Below are positions 25,496 to 35,224 of a DNA stretch of 53,167 bases, piece by piece (within the stretch, counting starts at the first letter, position 1; each line of letters starts with the position of its first letter). The notes under the pieces are model-generated. The model was not told the origin of the DNA. It was given only the letters and a program-made list of their open reading frames with translations, and ran no database searches. The stretch is from Rhodospirillales bacterium (GTDB lineage: Bacteria; Pseudomonadota; Alphaproteobacteria; Rhodospirillales; JANQFP01): NCBI GenBank assembly GCA_028277795.1, contig JANQFP010000131.1, forward strand, positions 1-53,167. Reading direction: 5' to 3'. The translations under genes and the position numbers were made by a program.

Positions 25496-26950
25496 ATGCT
25501 CCAAGTCTCTGACGAAGAAATAAAAACCCGGCTCCGTTTCGACAATCCGTGGTGGACGGAAGGACAGGGCATCGATCCCGAGGTGGATAGCTGGCCGCGG
25601 CGGGACTACTTCGATCCTTTCGTCGGTTTGGTAACTGACAAGGACGTACGGCGGGCCGTCGTTCTGATGGGACCTCGTCGGGTCGGCAAGACAGTGATGG
25701 TCCAGCACACGGTCAAGGCGCTCTTGGACCGCCGTGTACCACCCACCTCCATCTTCTACGTGTCCGTCGACAACCCCACCTACACGGGATTGAGCTTGGA
25801 AAAGCTCGTGCTTCTGTTTCAGGAGATCCACAGTCACGACCGGCGGCAAGTTGGCCCCTATGTCTTCTTCGACGAGGTCCAATACCTGAAAGACTGGGAG
25901 GTCCACCTCAAATCCCTGGTGGATTCATACCCGGGGATTCGGTTCATCGCGTCCGGTTCAGCGGCAGCAGCCTTACGCCTGAAAAGCCGGGAATCCGGCG
26001 CCGGGCGCTTCACGGACTTCCTGTTACCTCCGCTGACCTTCGCCGAATTCCTATGGTTCCGGGGTCTGGACAAAGAGTTCGTTGGATCGCTCTTGGGGAC
26101 CGAACCAGAGATGAAAGGCATAGAAAAGCTCAACGAAGAGTTCGTCGCCTATGTCAACTACGGAGGATTCCCCGAACCGCTGTTTTCCGAATCGGTTCGG
26201 GGAGATCTGAGGCGATTCGTTGGCAACGACATCATCGACAAGGTTCTGCTTCGTGACTTGCCGGCGCTCTATGGTATCCAGGATTCCCGAGAGCTAAACC
26301 AACTGTTCTCTGTCCTAGCCTACAATACCGGGTCAGAAGTCAGTCTGGACGGACTTGCCAAAGCATCGGGCGTCGCCAAGAACACCCTGCGGAAATACCT
26401 TGATTACCTCGAGGCGGCCTTTCTGATCCATCGTCTCTACCGCGTTGACCAGAATGCCCGGCGGTTCAAGAGAGTGACGTCATTCAAGGTTTATCTTACG
26501 AACCCCTCTCTTCGCGCTGCGTTGTTCGGTAGCGTCGGGGCAGACGACGCTGCCATGGGCCGGATGGCGGAGAACGCCTATTTCGCCCAGGTCGCTCACC
26601 ACAGGATGGTTCACAATCTGTACTACGCACGCTGGAAAGACGGCGAAGTGGATTTCGTTAGATGGAGCGATTTCGATGAAGGCCGATGGCTTATTCAGGA
26701 GATCAAGTGGAGTGACCGTCCCGTGCGCGATCGGTCTCTTCTCAAAGGGGTTCTCTCAATGGCGGCGAAGATAGAGGCCCGCGACATTCTTGTTTTGACC
26801 CGGACAGCCAAAGCCGATGATCGCGTCGGAGACGTCAAGGTGCTTTTTGTTCCTGTAAGCATAGCTTGCTATGCTTTAGGTGCGGGCGTCGAGTTGGTTT
26901 TGCGCCTCGGCATGAATCCTAGAACCTACATTCCATACAACCAGGCGTAG
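25496..26950 (+). CDS. AAA_14 ATPase with C-terminal DUF4143 domain
   Basis: The 484-residue protein has a Walker A motif GPRRVGKT near residue 60, a Walker B-like VFFDEVQYLKDWE, a sensor-like IASGSAAAAL segment, and a C-terminal part with the DUF4143 pattern (LRKYLDYLEAAFLIHRLYRVD, YLTNPSLRAALFG, ENAYFAQVAHH, and a nuclease-like EVDFVRW...IQEIKWSD segment). This family is common in accessory DNA, and its biochemical role is unknown. The gene is visibly less GC-rich than its neighbours and separates two conserved blocks. The paired palindromes lie directly upstream. Confidence 0.88.
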   Translation: MLQVSDEEIKTRLRFDNPWWTEGQGIDPEVDSWPRRDYFDPFVGLVTDKDVRRAVVLMGPRRVGKTVMVQHTVKALLDRRVPPTSIFYVSVDNPTYTGLSLEKLVLLFQEIHSHDRRQVGPYVFFDEVQYLKDWEVHLKSLVDSYPGIRFIASGSAAAALRLKSRESGAGRFTDFLLPPLTFAEFLWFRGLDKEFVGSLLGTEPEMKGIEKLNEEFVAYVNYGGFPEPLFSESVRGDLRRFVGNDIIDKVLLRDLPALYGIQDSRELNQLFSVLAYNTGSEVSLDGLAKASGVAKNTLRKYLDYLEAAFLIHRLYRVDQNARRFKRVTSFKVYLTNPSLRAALFGSVGADDAAMGRMAENAYFAQVAHHRMVHNLYYARWKDGEVDFVRWSDFDEGRWLIQEIKWSDRPVRDRSLLKGVLSMAAKIEARDILVLTRTAKADDRVGDVKVLFVPVSIACYALGAGVELVLRLGMNPRTYIPYNQA

Positions 26951-26987
26951 GCCCCGTTCGTGAAGAAGCGCCTTGGGATCACTGCTT

Positions 26988-27902
26988 TCATTGCGTGCCA
27001 CCCGGCGGGCGGCGGGATTCGCCGCGGGTGACGTAGAGGGCGGCGCCGACGATGACCACGGCGCCGGCGACGGTCCAGGCGGTCAGGGGTTCGTCGAATA
27101 TCGCCCACGCCGCTGCCGCCACGAACACCAGCTGCAGGTAGATCAACGACGACAAGGCCGATACGTCGGCCCAGGCGAAGGCACGGGTGGCCGCGGTCTG
27201 GCCGCCGGTGGCGACGACGGCGAGGGCCAGCGCCCACAGCACCGCCGACCACGTCGGTGTGGTCCAGACCAGCGCCGCCGGGATGGCCGTCAAGCCAACC
27301 AGGATGACGGTCAGCCAGGCCACCACGATATGGGTCTCCACGGCGCGCGACAGGGGCTTGAGCATGAGCCAGTCGCCGGTGCCGAACAGGGCCGAGGCCA
27401 ACGCCAGAGCCGCCCCCGGCGCGATGCCGGCGGGGCCGGGGCGGATCACCATCAAGGCGCCGGCCAGGCCGACGACCACCGCCGCGAGGCGCCGGACGCC
27501 GACCCGCTCGGACAGGAACAGGGCAGCGCCGACGGTAGCGAACAAGGGCAGGGTAAACTGGATGGCCGTGGCCTCGGCCAGGGGCATGAGGGAGAAAGCC
27601 CAGAAGGCGCTGACCATGGCGCCAGCGGTGAACAGCGCCCGAAAGAAGTGCAGACGGAAGTGGCCGAGGGGCAGCAGCAGGCTGCGGCGGGCGGCCAGCC
27701 ACGGCATTACCAGGGCAAGCCCGAACACGGTGCGCAGGAACGCGATCTGCATGGGATGCATGTCGGCGGCGGCGAGGCGCACGAACACCGGAATTGCGGT
27801 CCAGCAAGCCACCCCGCCGATCATCCACAACGCACCGCGCAGGGCCGGCGACAGCCCGCGGCCGTCCCCGTCCGGGGCGGCCTGGGGTTCGGGATCGGTC
27901 AT
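26988..27902 (-). CDS. EamA/DMT-family membrane transporter
   Basis: The 304-residue polytopic protein has two EamA repeats. Typical segments include FLRTVFGLALVMPWL, PLAEATAIQFTLPLF and LQLVFVAAAAWAIFDEPLTAW. It probably exports small metabolites. The ATG at 27902 begins 11 bases after the dtd stop, so it is the downstream member of the dtd transcript. A longer frame to 28268 is antisense-like over dtd and is rejected. Confidence 0.87.
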   Translation of the reverse strand: MTDPEPQAAPDGDGRGLSPALRGALWMIGGVACWTAIPVFVRLAAADMHPMQIAFLRTVFGLALVMPWLAARRSLLLPLGHFRLHFFRALFTAGAMVSAFWAFSLMPLAEATAIQFTLPLFATVGAALFLSERVGVRRLAAVVVGLAGALMVIRPGPAGIAPGAALALASALFGTGDWLMLKPLSRAVETHIVVAWLTVILVGLTAIPAALVWTTPTWSAVLWALALAVVATGGQTAATRAFAWADVSALSSLIYLQLVFVAAAAWAIFDEPLTAWTVAGAVVIVGAALYVTRGESRRPPGGTQ

Positions 27903-27913
27903 GGCGTTCCGTC

Positions 27914-28360
27914 TCAGCCGGCCCGCGAATCCATCCAGATGGTCACCGGCCCGTCGTTGACCAGATGCACCGCCATACGGGCGCCGAACACGCCGGTGGC
28001 GACCGGCACGCCGGCCCCCCGCAGGCCGTCGCAGACCTCCTGCATCAGGGGTTCCGCCACCTCGGGCCGGGCAGCGCCGGAGAAGCTCGGTCGGTTGCCC
28101 TTGCGCCACTCCCCGGCCAGGGTGAACTGGCTGACCACCAGGGCGGCGCCGGAGACGTCGAGGACCGACCGGTTCATCTTGCCGGCGTCGTCCTCGAAGA
28201 TGCGCATGGCAGCGATCTTGCACGCGAACAGGGCGGCATCGGCCGCCGCGTCCCCGTTCTCGACGCACAGTAGGACGGCCAGGCCGCTGCCGATTTCCGC
28301 CACCGTCTCGCCGTTCACGGTGACGGCGGCCTGCGAGACCCGCTGCAGCACGGCGCGCAT
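27914..28360 (-). CDS. dtd: D-aminoacyl-tRNA deacylase
   Basis: The 148-residue protein matches DTD over its full length: start [15 protein letters not shown], catalytic motif [17 protein letters not shown] and the GP motif VNDGPVT that enforces chirality. It removes D-amino acids mischarged onto tRNA. It lies 23 bases after argG on the same strand, so it may be cotranscribed with argG and the following transporter. Confidence 0.95.
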   Translation of the reverse strand: MRAVLQRVSQAAVTVNGETVAEIGSGLAVLLCVENGDAAADAALFACKIAAMRIFEDDAGKMNRSVLDVSGAALVVSQFTLAGEWRKGNRPSFSGAARPEVAEPLMQEVCDGLRGAGVPVATGVFGARMAVHLVNDGPVTIWMDSRAG

Positions 28361-28383
28361 GGGACGCGGCGCCGGCCGGGCCT

Positions 28384-29592
28384 TCAGCCGCGCGGCGCGC
28401 GGCCGAGGCGCAGCCTGAGCGCGTTGAGGCGGATGAATCCCTCGGCGTCGTGCTGGTCGTAGACGGCGTCGTCCTCGAAAGTGGCCATCTCGGCGTCGTA
28501 CAGGCTGTTCGGTGCCTTCCGCCCGACCACCGTGACCCCGCCCTTGTAGAGCTTGAGCCGCGCCGTGCCGGTGACGTTGGCCTGGGTGGCGTCGATGGCG
28601 GCCTGCAGGGCCTCGCGCTCCGGCGAGAACCAGAAGCCGTTATAGACCAGCTCGGCGTAGCGCGGCATCAGCTCGTCCTTGAGGTGGGCGGCGCCGCGGT
28701 CCAGGGTCAGGCTCTCCACCGCCCGCCGGGCGTGCAGCAGGACGGTGCCCCCCGGCGTCTCGTAGACGCCGCGGGACTTCATGCCGACGAACCGGTTCTC
28801 GACCAGGTCCACCCGCCCCACCCCGTTGGCCCCGGCGAGCTGGTTGAGGCGCTCCAGAAACGCCGCCGGCGACAGCCTTTCGCCGTCCACAGCCACCGGG
28901 TCGCCGCCCTCGAAGTCCACCTCGACCACGACCGGCTGGTCGGGCGCGTCCTCGGGCGCCACCGTGCGCAGGAACATGGTCGGGTCCGGCTCCACCCACG
29001 GGTCTTCCAGCGCCTTGCCCTCGTAAGAGATGTGCAGCAGGTTGGCGTCCATCGAGTACGGCGCCTCGCCCCGCTTGTCGGTGGGCACCGGGATGCCGTG
29101 GGTCTCGGCGTACTCGACCAGCTTGGTGCGCGAGGTCAGGTCCCATTCCCGCCACGGCGCGATGATGCGCAGGCCCGGGGCCAGGGCGTGGTAGCCCAGC
29201 TCGAACCGCACTTGGTCGTTGCCCTTGCCGGTGGCGCCGTGGGCCACGGCGTCGGCGCCGACGGCGGCGGCAATCTCCACCTGGCGCTTGGCGATCAGCG
29301 GCCGGGCGATGGACGTGCCCAGCAGGTAGGTGCCCTCGTACAGCGCATTGGCGCGGAACATGGGGAACACGTAGTCGCGGACGAACTCCTCACGCAGGTC
29401 CTCGATGAAGATCTCGGTGATCCCCATGGTCTCTGCCGTGCGGCGGGCCGGCTCGACCTCCTCGCCCTGGCCGATGTCGGCGGTGAAGGTGACCACCTGG
29501 CAGCGGTAGACGTCCTGCAGCCAGCGCAGGATGACCGAGGTATCGAGGCCGCCCGAGTAGGCGAGCACCACCTTTTCGACCGTTGCGCCCAT
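28384..29592 (-). CDS. argG: Argininosuccinate synthase
   Basis: The 402-residue protein has the N-type ATP pyrophosphatase loop AYSGGLDTS, followed by the conserved [18 protein letters not shown] and [16 protein letters not shown] blocks. It joins citrulline and aspartate in the arginine and urea-type pathway, in the cytoplasm. The ATG at 29592 matches the usual family start (KVVLAYSGG); the longer frame to 29775 adds unrelated residues. Confidence 0.97.
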   Translation of the reverse strand: MGATVEKVVLAYSGGLDTSVILRWLQDVYRCQVVTFTADIGQGEEVEPARRTAETMGITEIFIEDLREEFVRDYVFPMFRANALYEGTYLLGTSIARPLIAKRQVEIAAAVGADAVAHGATGKGNDQVRFELGYHALAPGLRIIAPWREWDLTSRTKLVEYAETHGIPVPTDKRGEAPYSMDANLLHISYEGKALEDPWVEPDPTMFLRTVAPEDAPDQPVVVEVDFEGGDPVAVDGERLSPAAFLERLNQLAGANGVGRVDLVENRFVGMKSRGVYETPGGTVLLHARRAVESLTLDRGAAHLKDELMPRYAELVYNGFWFSPEREALQAAIDATQANVTGTARLKLYKGGVTVVGRKAPNSLYDAEMATFEDDAVYDQHDAEGFIRLNALRLRLGRAPRG

Positions 29593-29675
29593 GGCCTGCG
29601 CGTCCGCCGCCGTTTCGAGGCGGCGCAGTATAGGGGAACCCAGGCGGGTCGCAAGGGAGCGGCGGCGATGGCCGG

Positions 29676-30398
29676 TCAGCCGGACTCCAGCCAGGTCTCC
29701 AGCGGCGTCTCCAGATCTTCGAACGGGCGGTACCCCATGGTGAGGTAGCCGTAGTCCCCGCCCTCTTCCATGCATACGACCGTCGGGAAACCGGTGGCGC
29801 CGAGGGCGCGGGCAAGCTGGAAGTCGGCGTTGGTGGCCTCCACCGTCTCGGAAGTGGCGTACGCGGTCCGGAAGGCCTCGGCGTCGATACCCAGGGGCTC
29901 GGCCACGGCGGCCAAAGTCTCGGCGTCGGTGGTGTCGCGGCCGTCCACATAGAAGGCCCGGTGCACGGCCTCGAGGTACGGGAGCGCCGTCGGCGGGTTC
30001 AGGCTGCGCACGGTGACGACGGCGTGGCAGGCGGGGCCGGTGTCATAGACGAAGCCCTCGCGGTCGAAAAAGTCGAAGGAGAACGGCTGGCCCGTGGTTT
30101 TCGCCACCTCCTCCCAGTGGTGGCGGACGTAGGCCTTGTCCTTGTCCGTCATGGCCCGATCCGTACCCACCCGCAAACCGCCGACCACCAAGTGCATGAA
30201 GGCGCGGCCGGCAAGGTGGCCGTCGATGGCCCGGATCACCGGGGCGAACCCCCAGCACCAGGAGCACATGGGGTCGACGACGAAGATCACGCGCTTGGCC
30301 ATCCGGGGACGTGGCGCCTCCCTGCCGGATTCGCGTCCGACCGCGTCATCGGCGCCCGCCGGGGGCGGCGGGGATGCCGGTGGGGCGCCCTCGGTCAT
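29676..30398 (-). CDS. DsbA-family (FrnE-like) thiol oxidoreductase
   Basis: The 240-residue protein carries a CSWC redox motif in [15 protein letters not shown] and a cis-Pro segment GATGFPTVV, the pattern of cytoplasmic FrnE-like DsbA proteins. No export signal is visible. The ATG at 30398 overlaps the peroxiredoxin stop (ATGA). The first 32 residues are Pro/Gly-rich, so a start at the Met of MAKRVIFVV (30302) is possible, but its GGGAGG is too far (about 15 bases). Coupling with a peroxiredoxin suggests thiol redox defence. Confidence 0.82.
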   Translation of the reverse strand: MTEGAPPASPPPPAGADDAVGRESGREAPRPRMAKRVIFVVDPMCSWCWGFAPVIRAIDGHLAGRAFMHLVVGGLRVGTDRAMTDKDKAYVRHHWEEVAKTTGQPFSFDFFDREGFVYDTGPACHAVVTVRSLNPPTALPYLEAVHRAFYVDGRDTTDAETLAAVAEPLGIDAEAFRTAYATSETVEATNADFQLARALGATGFPTVVCMEEGGDYGYLTMGYRPFEDLETPLETWLESG

Positions 30399-31045
30399 GC
30401 CTTGAGCGCCTCCAAGGCGGCGACCACGTCGGACGGCTCCATGCGCTTTGTGTAGTCGGCGTCGACGAAGCTCTGGACGATGGTGCCGTCGGCGGCGATC
30501 ACGTAGGTCGCCGGGATGGGGGTCTCATAGCGGTCGTCGCCGTTGTGGGCCGGAATGTCCAGGCCCCAGGAATGATAGACCGGGCGCAGGTCCTCGGCCA
30601 GGGCGAAGACCAGGCCGAAGTCGCGGGCCACCGCGTTGCCCACGTCGCTGAGGACCTCGAAGGTCAGCTCCGCCTTCTCCGCCGTGCTCAGGGATTGGTC
30701 GGGCACCTCGGGCGACACCGCGACCAGACGTGCGCCCAGGGTTTCGATCTGTTGCAGCGCCTGCTGCAGGGCGCGGAGCTCCAGGTTGCAGTAAGGGCAC
30801 CAGCCGCCGCGGTAGAAGCTGAGAACGACCGGGCCTTCGCCCAGCAGGTCACGCAGGGCCACGGTCTCACCGCGGACGTTGGGCAGTGTGAACGCGGGCG
30901 CCACATCGCCGGTGCCGCGGGCGCTTTCGGCGAGGCCGGACGCGGCCAGACCCTCGGCGGCCTGGCGCATCTTGGCGCGGGTCTCCTCGGGCACCATTTC
31001 GGCGGACTTCTGCCGGCAGGCGGCAAGCTGATCGGTCAGCGACAT
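30395..31045 (-). CDS. Peroxiredoxin-like AhpC/TSA family protein
   Basis: The 216-residue thioredoxin-fold protein has PAFTLPNVRGETV followed by SFYRGGWCPYCNLEL, where the Cys pair replaces the usual PxxxT/SxxC peroxidatic motif, and a later IPATYVIAADGTI. This is the peroxiredoxin-like group often found with redox regulators. Its stop overlaps the DsbA-family start. The 134-base gap upstream, towards the tetR-like gene, holds candidate operator sites. Confidence 0.85.
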   Translation of the reverse strand: MSLTDQLAACRQKSAEMVPEETRAKMRQAAEGLAASGLAESARGTGDVAPAFTLPNVRGETVALRDLLGEGPVVLSFYRGGWCPYCNLELRALQQALQQIETLGARLVAVSPEVPDQSLSTAEKAELTFEVLSDVGNAVARDFGLVFALAEDLRPVYHSWGLDIPAHNGDDRYETPIPATYVIAADGTIVQSFVDADYTKRMEPSDVVAALEALKA

Positions 31046-31069
31046 GACAGCGTCTCCCCGGCACGATTA

Positions 31070-31150
31070 TGGAACGGTCATTCAAAAATTTTGTCCGCCG
31101 TTATAGATTCCGCCGGACCTGCGGTCAACGATTTTATACCGATCGTTCCA
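31070..31150. promoter_or_regulatory. Candidate TetR operators upstream of the peroxiredoxin gene
   Basis: TGGAACGGTCATTCAA (31070-31085) and TACCGATCGTTCCA (31137-31150) are inversely arranged and share GGAACG. The first closely matches TTGAATGGTGGTTCAA (31797-31812) in front of the tetR-like gene: its complement is TTGAATGACCGTTCCA. A CATAAT-like -10 lies at the first site on the minus strand. Confidence 0.4.
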
Positions 31151-31179
31151 GAATGCCCTCGGTCGCCGGGGCCGGATGG

Positions 31180-31761
31180 TCAGTCCAGGTGGCCGAGCAC
31201 GGCGTCGGCGGTGTCGCGGAGGATGGCGGGGTCACCGCCAACCCGGGCCATCACCCTCATCCCCTGGGCGCTGGTCACCAGAAATCGGGCGAGGCGCCGC
31301 GCCTCGTGCCAGGGCGCGATCTCACCGGCCGCCTGGCCGCGGATGACGAGGCGGGCCAGCGCGTCCTCCAGGCCCCGCAACGCTTCCGCCACCTTGGCCG
31401 CCACCGCCGGGTCGCGGGGCGACAGCTCCACCGCCGTGTTGGTGATAAGGCAACCGCGGTTCTCCCGATCGACCGCTCCGTCCTCGACCAGGAATCGGAA
31501 CAAACGCTCAATGGTGGCGCGGGGCGGCGCGGATTCCGGGTCGCCGAGGATTTCGAGGACCGGTGTGACGGCCAGGTAGCGGTCCATGGCGGCGTCGAAC
31601 AGGCCGGCCTTGTCGACGAAGGCGTTGTACAGGCTGCCCCGGTTGACGCCGGTGGCGTCCACAAGGTCCTGCACCGAGGTCGCCTCGAAGCCCTTGGCCC
31701 AGAACACGGCCATGGCCTTGTCCACCACCTCGTCGTGATCGAATTCCTTGGGGCGCGCCAT
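31180..31761 (-). CDS. TetR/AcrR family transcriptional regulator
   Basis: The 193-residue protein has an N-terminal TetR helix-turn-helix (TSVQDLVDATGVNRGSLYNAF, split as helix, turn and recognition helix near residues 30-50) and a helical ligand/dimer domain containing NRGCLITNTAVEL. The ATG at 31761 with an upstream GGAGAGGA is preferred to the longer frame. It sits directly before the peroxiredoxin/DsbA pair on the same strand and may control it and itself. The Cys near residue 105 could sense electrophiles or oxidants, as in related regulators; this is inference. Confidence 0.88.
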   Translation of the reverse strand: MARPKEFDHDEVVDKAMAVFWAKGFEATSVQDLVDATGVNRGSLYNAFVDKAGLFDAAMDRYLAVTPVLEILGDPESAPPRATIERLFRFLVEDGAVDRENRGCLITNTAVELSPRDPAVAAKVAEALRGLEDALARLVIRGQAAGEIAPWHEARRLARFLVTSAQGMRVMARVGGDPAILRDTADAVLGHLD

Positions 31762-31786
31762 TCGCTTCGTCCTCTCCGGGGCGATG

Positions 31787-32995
31787 CTAGCTATTTTTGA
31801 ATGGTGGTTCAAGAATAGTGGCGGCGGCGGTCGGCGTCGGGGTCCCATGGTGGTCGTCGGCGATGCCGGCGCGGGCCCGCGCACGGGCTCGGCTCAGCCG
31901 CTGGCGCTGGCTGTCGGAACGCAACTGGCCGCAGGCGGCCATGATGTCGCGGCCCCGCGGCACCCGGATCGGGGCCGAGTACCCGGCGTCGTTGAGGATG
32001 CCGGCGAACCGGGTCATGGCGCGCGGGCTGGAGCAGCGGAACGGCGCCCCCGGCCAGGCGTTGAACGGGATCAGGTTGAACTTGGCCGGGATGCCGCGCA
32101 CCAGCCGCGCCAGTTCCTTCGCGTCGGCCGCCGAATCGTTGACCCCGTCGAGCATGACGTACTCGAAGGTGATGCGCCGGGCGTTGTTGGCGGCCGGGTA
32201 CTCGCGGCAGGCCTGCAGCAGCTCGGCAATGGGGTACTTCTTGTTGATGGGCATCAGGCGGCTGCGCACCTCGTCGGTGGCGGCGTGCAGGCTGATGGCC
32301 AGGTTGACCCCCAGCTCGGCGCCGCAGCGGCGGATCAGGGGCACCACGCCGGCCGTGGACAGCGTGATCCGCCGCTTGGAGATGGCGATGCCTTCCCGGT
32401 CCATGACGATGCCCAGCGCCTTGGCCACCTCTTCGTAGTTGAACAGGGGCTCGCCCATGCCCATGAGCACCACGTTGGACAGCAGCCGCGCCTCCTTGGG
32501 GCTCGGCCACTCGCCGTAGGCGTCGCGGGCCACCATGACCTGGCCCACCATCTCGGCGGCGCTGAGGTCGCGCACCAGGAGTTGGGTGCCCGTATGGCAG
32601 AAGGTGCAGGTCAGCGTGCAGCCCACCTGCGACGAGATGCACAGGGCGCCGCGGTCCTCCTCGGGGATGAACACGGTCTCGGCCTCGTTGCCGTCGGCGA
32701 AGCGCAACAGCCACTTGCGGGTGCCGTCGTCGGAGCCCTGCTCGCGGGCCACGGCGGGGCGGCCGACGACGAACCGCTCGGCCAGGCGCTCGCGCAGCGG
32801 GGCGGCCAGCGTGGTCATGGCGGCGAAGTCGGTGACCCCGCGGTGATAGATCCAGTGCCAGAGCTGCTTGGCGCGGAAGGGCTTCTCGCCGATCGCCGCC
32901 ACCTGGGCCGCCAGCTCGGCGCGCGACAGGCCGACCAGGTCGATGCGGCCGGCGTCCGCCGCCGGATTCAGGTCAGCAAAACTCTGTCGCGTCAT
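31787..32995 (-). CDS. rlmN: 23S rRNA (adenine2503-C2)-methyltransferase, radical SAM
   Basis: The 402-residue protein has the radical-SAM cluster motif [21 protein letters not shown], the substrate-loop [11 protein letters not shown] and the C-terminal catalytic Cys region [14 protein letters not shown]. RlmN methylates A2503 of 23S rRNA and A37 of some tRNAs. The ATG at 32995 matches the family; an ATG at 33055 adds unrelated residues. Its 3' end covers the candidate operator at 31797-31812 upstream of the tetR-like gene. Confidence 0.95.
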   Translation of the reverse strand: MTRQSFADLNPAADAGRIDLVGLSRAELAAQVAAIGEKPFRAKQLWHWIYHRGVTDFAAMTTLAAPLRERLAERFVVGRPAVAREQGSDDGTRKWLLRFADGNEAETVFIPEEDRGALCISSQVGCTLTCTFCHTGTQLLVRDLSAAEMVGQVMVARDAYGEWPSPKEARLLSNVVLMGMGEPLFNYEEVAKALGIVMDREGIAISKRRITLSTAGVVPLIRRCGAELGVNLAISLHAATDEVRSRLMPINKKYPIAELLQACREYPAANNARRITFEYVMLDGVNDSAADAKELARLVRGIPAKFNLIPFNAWPGAPFRCSSPRAMTRFAGILNDAGYSAPIRVPRGRDIMAACGQLRSDSQRQRLSRARARARAGIADDHHGTPTPTAAATILEPPFKNS

Positions 32996-33058
32996 GGCTT
33001 TTCGCCCGGCCGAATGCCCCTCTGAAAGATGGGGAGCGCGGCCCGCCGCCGCCAACCG

Positions 33059-33571
33059 TCACTTGACGCCGCAGGCCTTGCTGATGGCCCGGTAGGCGGC
33101 GGTGAACCCGTTCAGGGAATAGGTGTCGGTGGTGAGGGTGCCGCGGCTCGAGGTTCCCTTGACCACCATGGTGGCGCCGGCCCGCATGGCGTCGACCAGG
33201 GCCTTGTCGGTGGCGCGGTCCCGCGCCCAGGCCTGGCCCTTGTCGGTGAACAGCGAAAACGTGCTGTCGCCGATGGTGACCATGACCTCGCTGTCGGTCT
33301 TGTAGGTGTAGCCGGCCTCGATGCTCACCACCCCGACGCTGCCATCGGCGGTGCGGTGGGTGACCAGGGCGTACATCTCGCCGCGTTTGGTGTAGTCGCC
33401 CTCGGCCTTGGTGGGGGCGCTGGCCATGTAGCACAGGCGCGTCTTGCCTTCGCCGTCGGCGAAGGCGCTCCAGTCCCCGAAGTTGTCCATGAACCCGGCG
33501 CCGGCGGGCAATGCCGTCAGCAGGGCGGCGGCCAGGGCAGCGTTGAACCAAGCGGGTCTCATGGCGGCCAT
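33059..33571 (-). CDS. Invasion-associated locus B (IalB)-like exported protein
   Basis: The 170-residue protein has a signal peptide (NAALAAALLTALPAGAG) and the IalB-type fold pattern: FGDWSAF, a lone CYMAS, VVSIEAGYTY, FSLFTDKGQAWARD, AMRAGATMVVKGTSSRGTLTTDTYSL and a final KACG. IalB proteins are small periplasmic or outer-membrane proteins of alphaproteobacteria with unclear function. Start is ATG 33571 or 33562. It follows the TrmH-like gene and precedes rlmN on the minus strand. Confidence 0.8.
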   Translation of the reverse strand: MAAMRPAWFNAALAAALLTALPAGAGFMDNFGDWSAFADGEGKTRLCYMASAPTKAEGDYTKRGEMYALVTHRTADGSVGVVSIEAGYTYKTDSEVMVTIGDSTFSLFTDKGQAWARDRATDKALVDAMRAGATMVVKGTSSRGTLTTDTYSLNGFTAAYRAISKACGVK

Positions 33572-33603
33572 TGATACCCGCCGCCGGCGCGGGCGGCAAT
33601 GCC

Positions 33604-34170
33604 TCAGTCGCCGCCGTCGGGCGAAGGAGCGCGGAAGCGGCCGGCGGCGGCGCGGAACTTGGGGTCGCCGAAGACGTGCTCGGGCAGGGGCTCGATGGGG
33701 CCGCCCGGCCGCTCGGGCCGGCGGGCGAAGCGGCCCAGGCTGAGCAGACGGTCGTACATGACGATGGCCCCGGCCAGGCCCAGGTTGATGGAGAACCGGG
33801 TGGGGATGCGCACCACATGGTCGCAGCGTCCCGCCAGTCCGGCCGACAGGGCGCCACGCTCCGGCCCCAGCACGTAGGCGGCGCGCGGCGGGTGATGGAA
33901 GCTGGGCAGGTCGATAGCGTCGTCCTGCAGCTCGATGCCCACCAGCCGGCAGCCGTCGGGCAGGACCATCGACTCGCCGTCGGGAAAACGGTAGAAGGGC
34001 ACCTGTCCCGGGGTGTCGGAGGTATCGGACTTGCCGCCCTCGCCACGGGCATAAGCGGCGGCGACGGTGAAGACGAAGCTGGCGCCGAAGGCATGGGCGG
34101 TGCGGAACAGGCTGCCCACGTTCATCGCCTTGCTGACCCCTTCGACGCCAATGCCGAAATAGCCCCGCAT
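33604..34170 (-). CDS. TrmH/SpoU-family RNA 2'-O-methyltransferase
   Basis: The 188-residue SPOUT methyltransferase has the three family motifs: NVGSLFRTAHAFGA, YVLGPERGALS and IPTRFSINLGLAGAIVMYD. Such enzymes methylate ribose in tRNA or rRNA; the exact target cannot be assigned. The ATG at 34170 starts MRGYFGIGVEG, which fits short TrmH-like proteins. The longer frame upstream runs antisense through the quinone oxidoreductase and is rejected. Confidence 0.9.
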   Translation of the reverse strand: MRGYFGIGVEGVSKAMNVGSLFRTAHAFGASFVFTVAAAYARGEGGKSDTSDTPGQVPFYRFPDGESMVLPDGCRLVGIELQDDAIDLPSFHHPPRAAYVLGPERGALSAGLAGRCDHVVRIPTRFSINLGLAGAIVMYDRLLSLGRFARRPERPGGPIEPLPEHVFGDPKFRAAAGRFRAPSPDGGD

Positions 34171-34249
34171 GCCCCGGTCGTTCCCGATTGCCGCCCCGCC
34201 GCTTCCCGCTACCCTTGGACAAACCCGCTGAACAATCAAGGAGATCGTC

Positions 34250-35224
34250 GTGCGCGCCGTGCTGTGCCGGGCTTTGGGAGACGCCGCCGACCTGACCGTG
34301 GCCGACGTGGACCCGCCACCCCTGGGGGACGGCAGCGTCCGAATCCAAGTGCGCGCCGCCGGGCTCAACTTCGCCGACACCCTGCTGGTGGCCGGCACCT
34401 ACCAGGTCAAGCCGCCGCTGCCCTTCAGCCCCGGCCTGGAGCTGGCCGGCGAGGTGCTGGAGTGCGCGCCCGGCGTCACCCGCTGCCGCCCCGGTGACCG
34501 GGTCATGGCGGTGGTCGACTACGGGGCCTTCGCCGAGCAGGCGGTGGTGCCCGAGAGCCAGGTGTACGTGCTGCCGGACGGCATGGACCTGGTTGCCGCG
34601 GCCGCCGTTCCCGTCGCCTACGGCACGTCGCACCTGGGCCTCAAGCTCAAGGCCGGGCTCAAACCCGGCGAGACCCTTCTGGTTCACGGGGCGGCCGGCG
34701 GCGTCGGCCTGACGGCGGTGGAGGTGGGCAAGCACCTGGGCGCCACCGTCATCGCCACCGCCGGCGGCGCCGACAAGCTCAAGGTACCGGCCGAGTACGG
34801 CGCCGACCATCTCATCGACTACCGGGCCGAGGACATCCGCGAGCGGGTGCTGGCCATCACCGACGGCCGCGGCGTGGACGTGGTCTACGACCCGGTGGGC
34901 GGGTCCGCGTTCGACGCCTCGCTGCGCTGCACGGTGCCGGGCGGGCGCATCCTGATCGTCGGCTTCGCCAGCGGGACGGTGCCGCAGATCCCGGCCAACA
35001 TCCTGCTGGTCAAGAACATCACGGCCATCGGCTACTACTGGGGCCTGCACCGGCGCATCGCCCCCGACCTGATGGCCGAGTCGTTCGGCGAGTTGCTGGC
35101 CTGGTGCGCCGACGGGACCATCAAGCCCCACGTCTCTCATGTCTTCCCCCTGGACGACGTGGTCGCCGCCTTCGACACCCTGCGGGGCCGGAAATCCACC
35201 GGCAAGGTGGTGCTCACCCCATGA
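34250..35224 (+). CDS. NADPH:quinone oxidoreductase (zinc-free MDR family)
   Basis: The 324-residue medium-chain dehydrogenase/reductase has the substrate-domain pattern GLNFADTLLVAGTYQ and PFSPGLELAGEV, and the nucleotide-binding VHGAAGGVGLTAVEVGKHLGA. It lacks zinc ligands and so resembles quinone/enone reductases. The GTG start at 34250 has AAGGAG about 5 bases upstream. Its stop overlaps the methyltransferase start (ATGA), so the two genes form a coupled pair. Confidence 0.92.
   Translation: MRAVLCRALGDAADLTVADVDPPPLGDGSVRIQVRAAGLNFADTLLVAGTYQVKPPLPFSPGLELAGEVLECAPGVTRCRPGDRVMAVVDYGAFAEQAVVPESQVYVLPDGMDLVAAAAVPVAYGTSHLGLKLKAGLKPGETLLVHGAAGGVGLTAVEVGKHLGATVIATAGGADKLKVPAEYGADHLIDYRAEDIRERVLAITDGRGVDVVYDPVGGSAFDASLRCTVPGGRILIVGFASGTVPQIPANILLVKNITAIGYYWGLHRRIAPDLMAESFGELLAWCADGTIKPHVSHVFPLDDVVAAFDTLRGRKSTGKVVLTP

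Noticed and set aside
28450..29748. A 432-codon plus frame
   Set aside because: Antisense to argG, whose identity is certain.
33059..35140. A 693-codon minus frame joining the IalB-like protein to upstream DNA
   Set aside because: Only its last 170 codons match a family; the rest is antisense or out of frame with trmH-like and quinone oxidoreductase genes.
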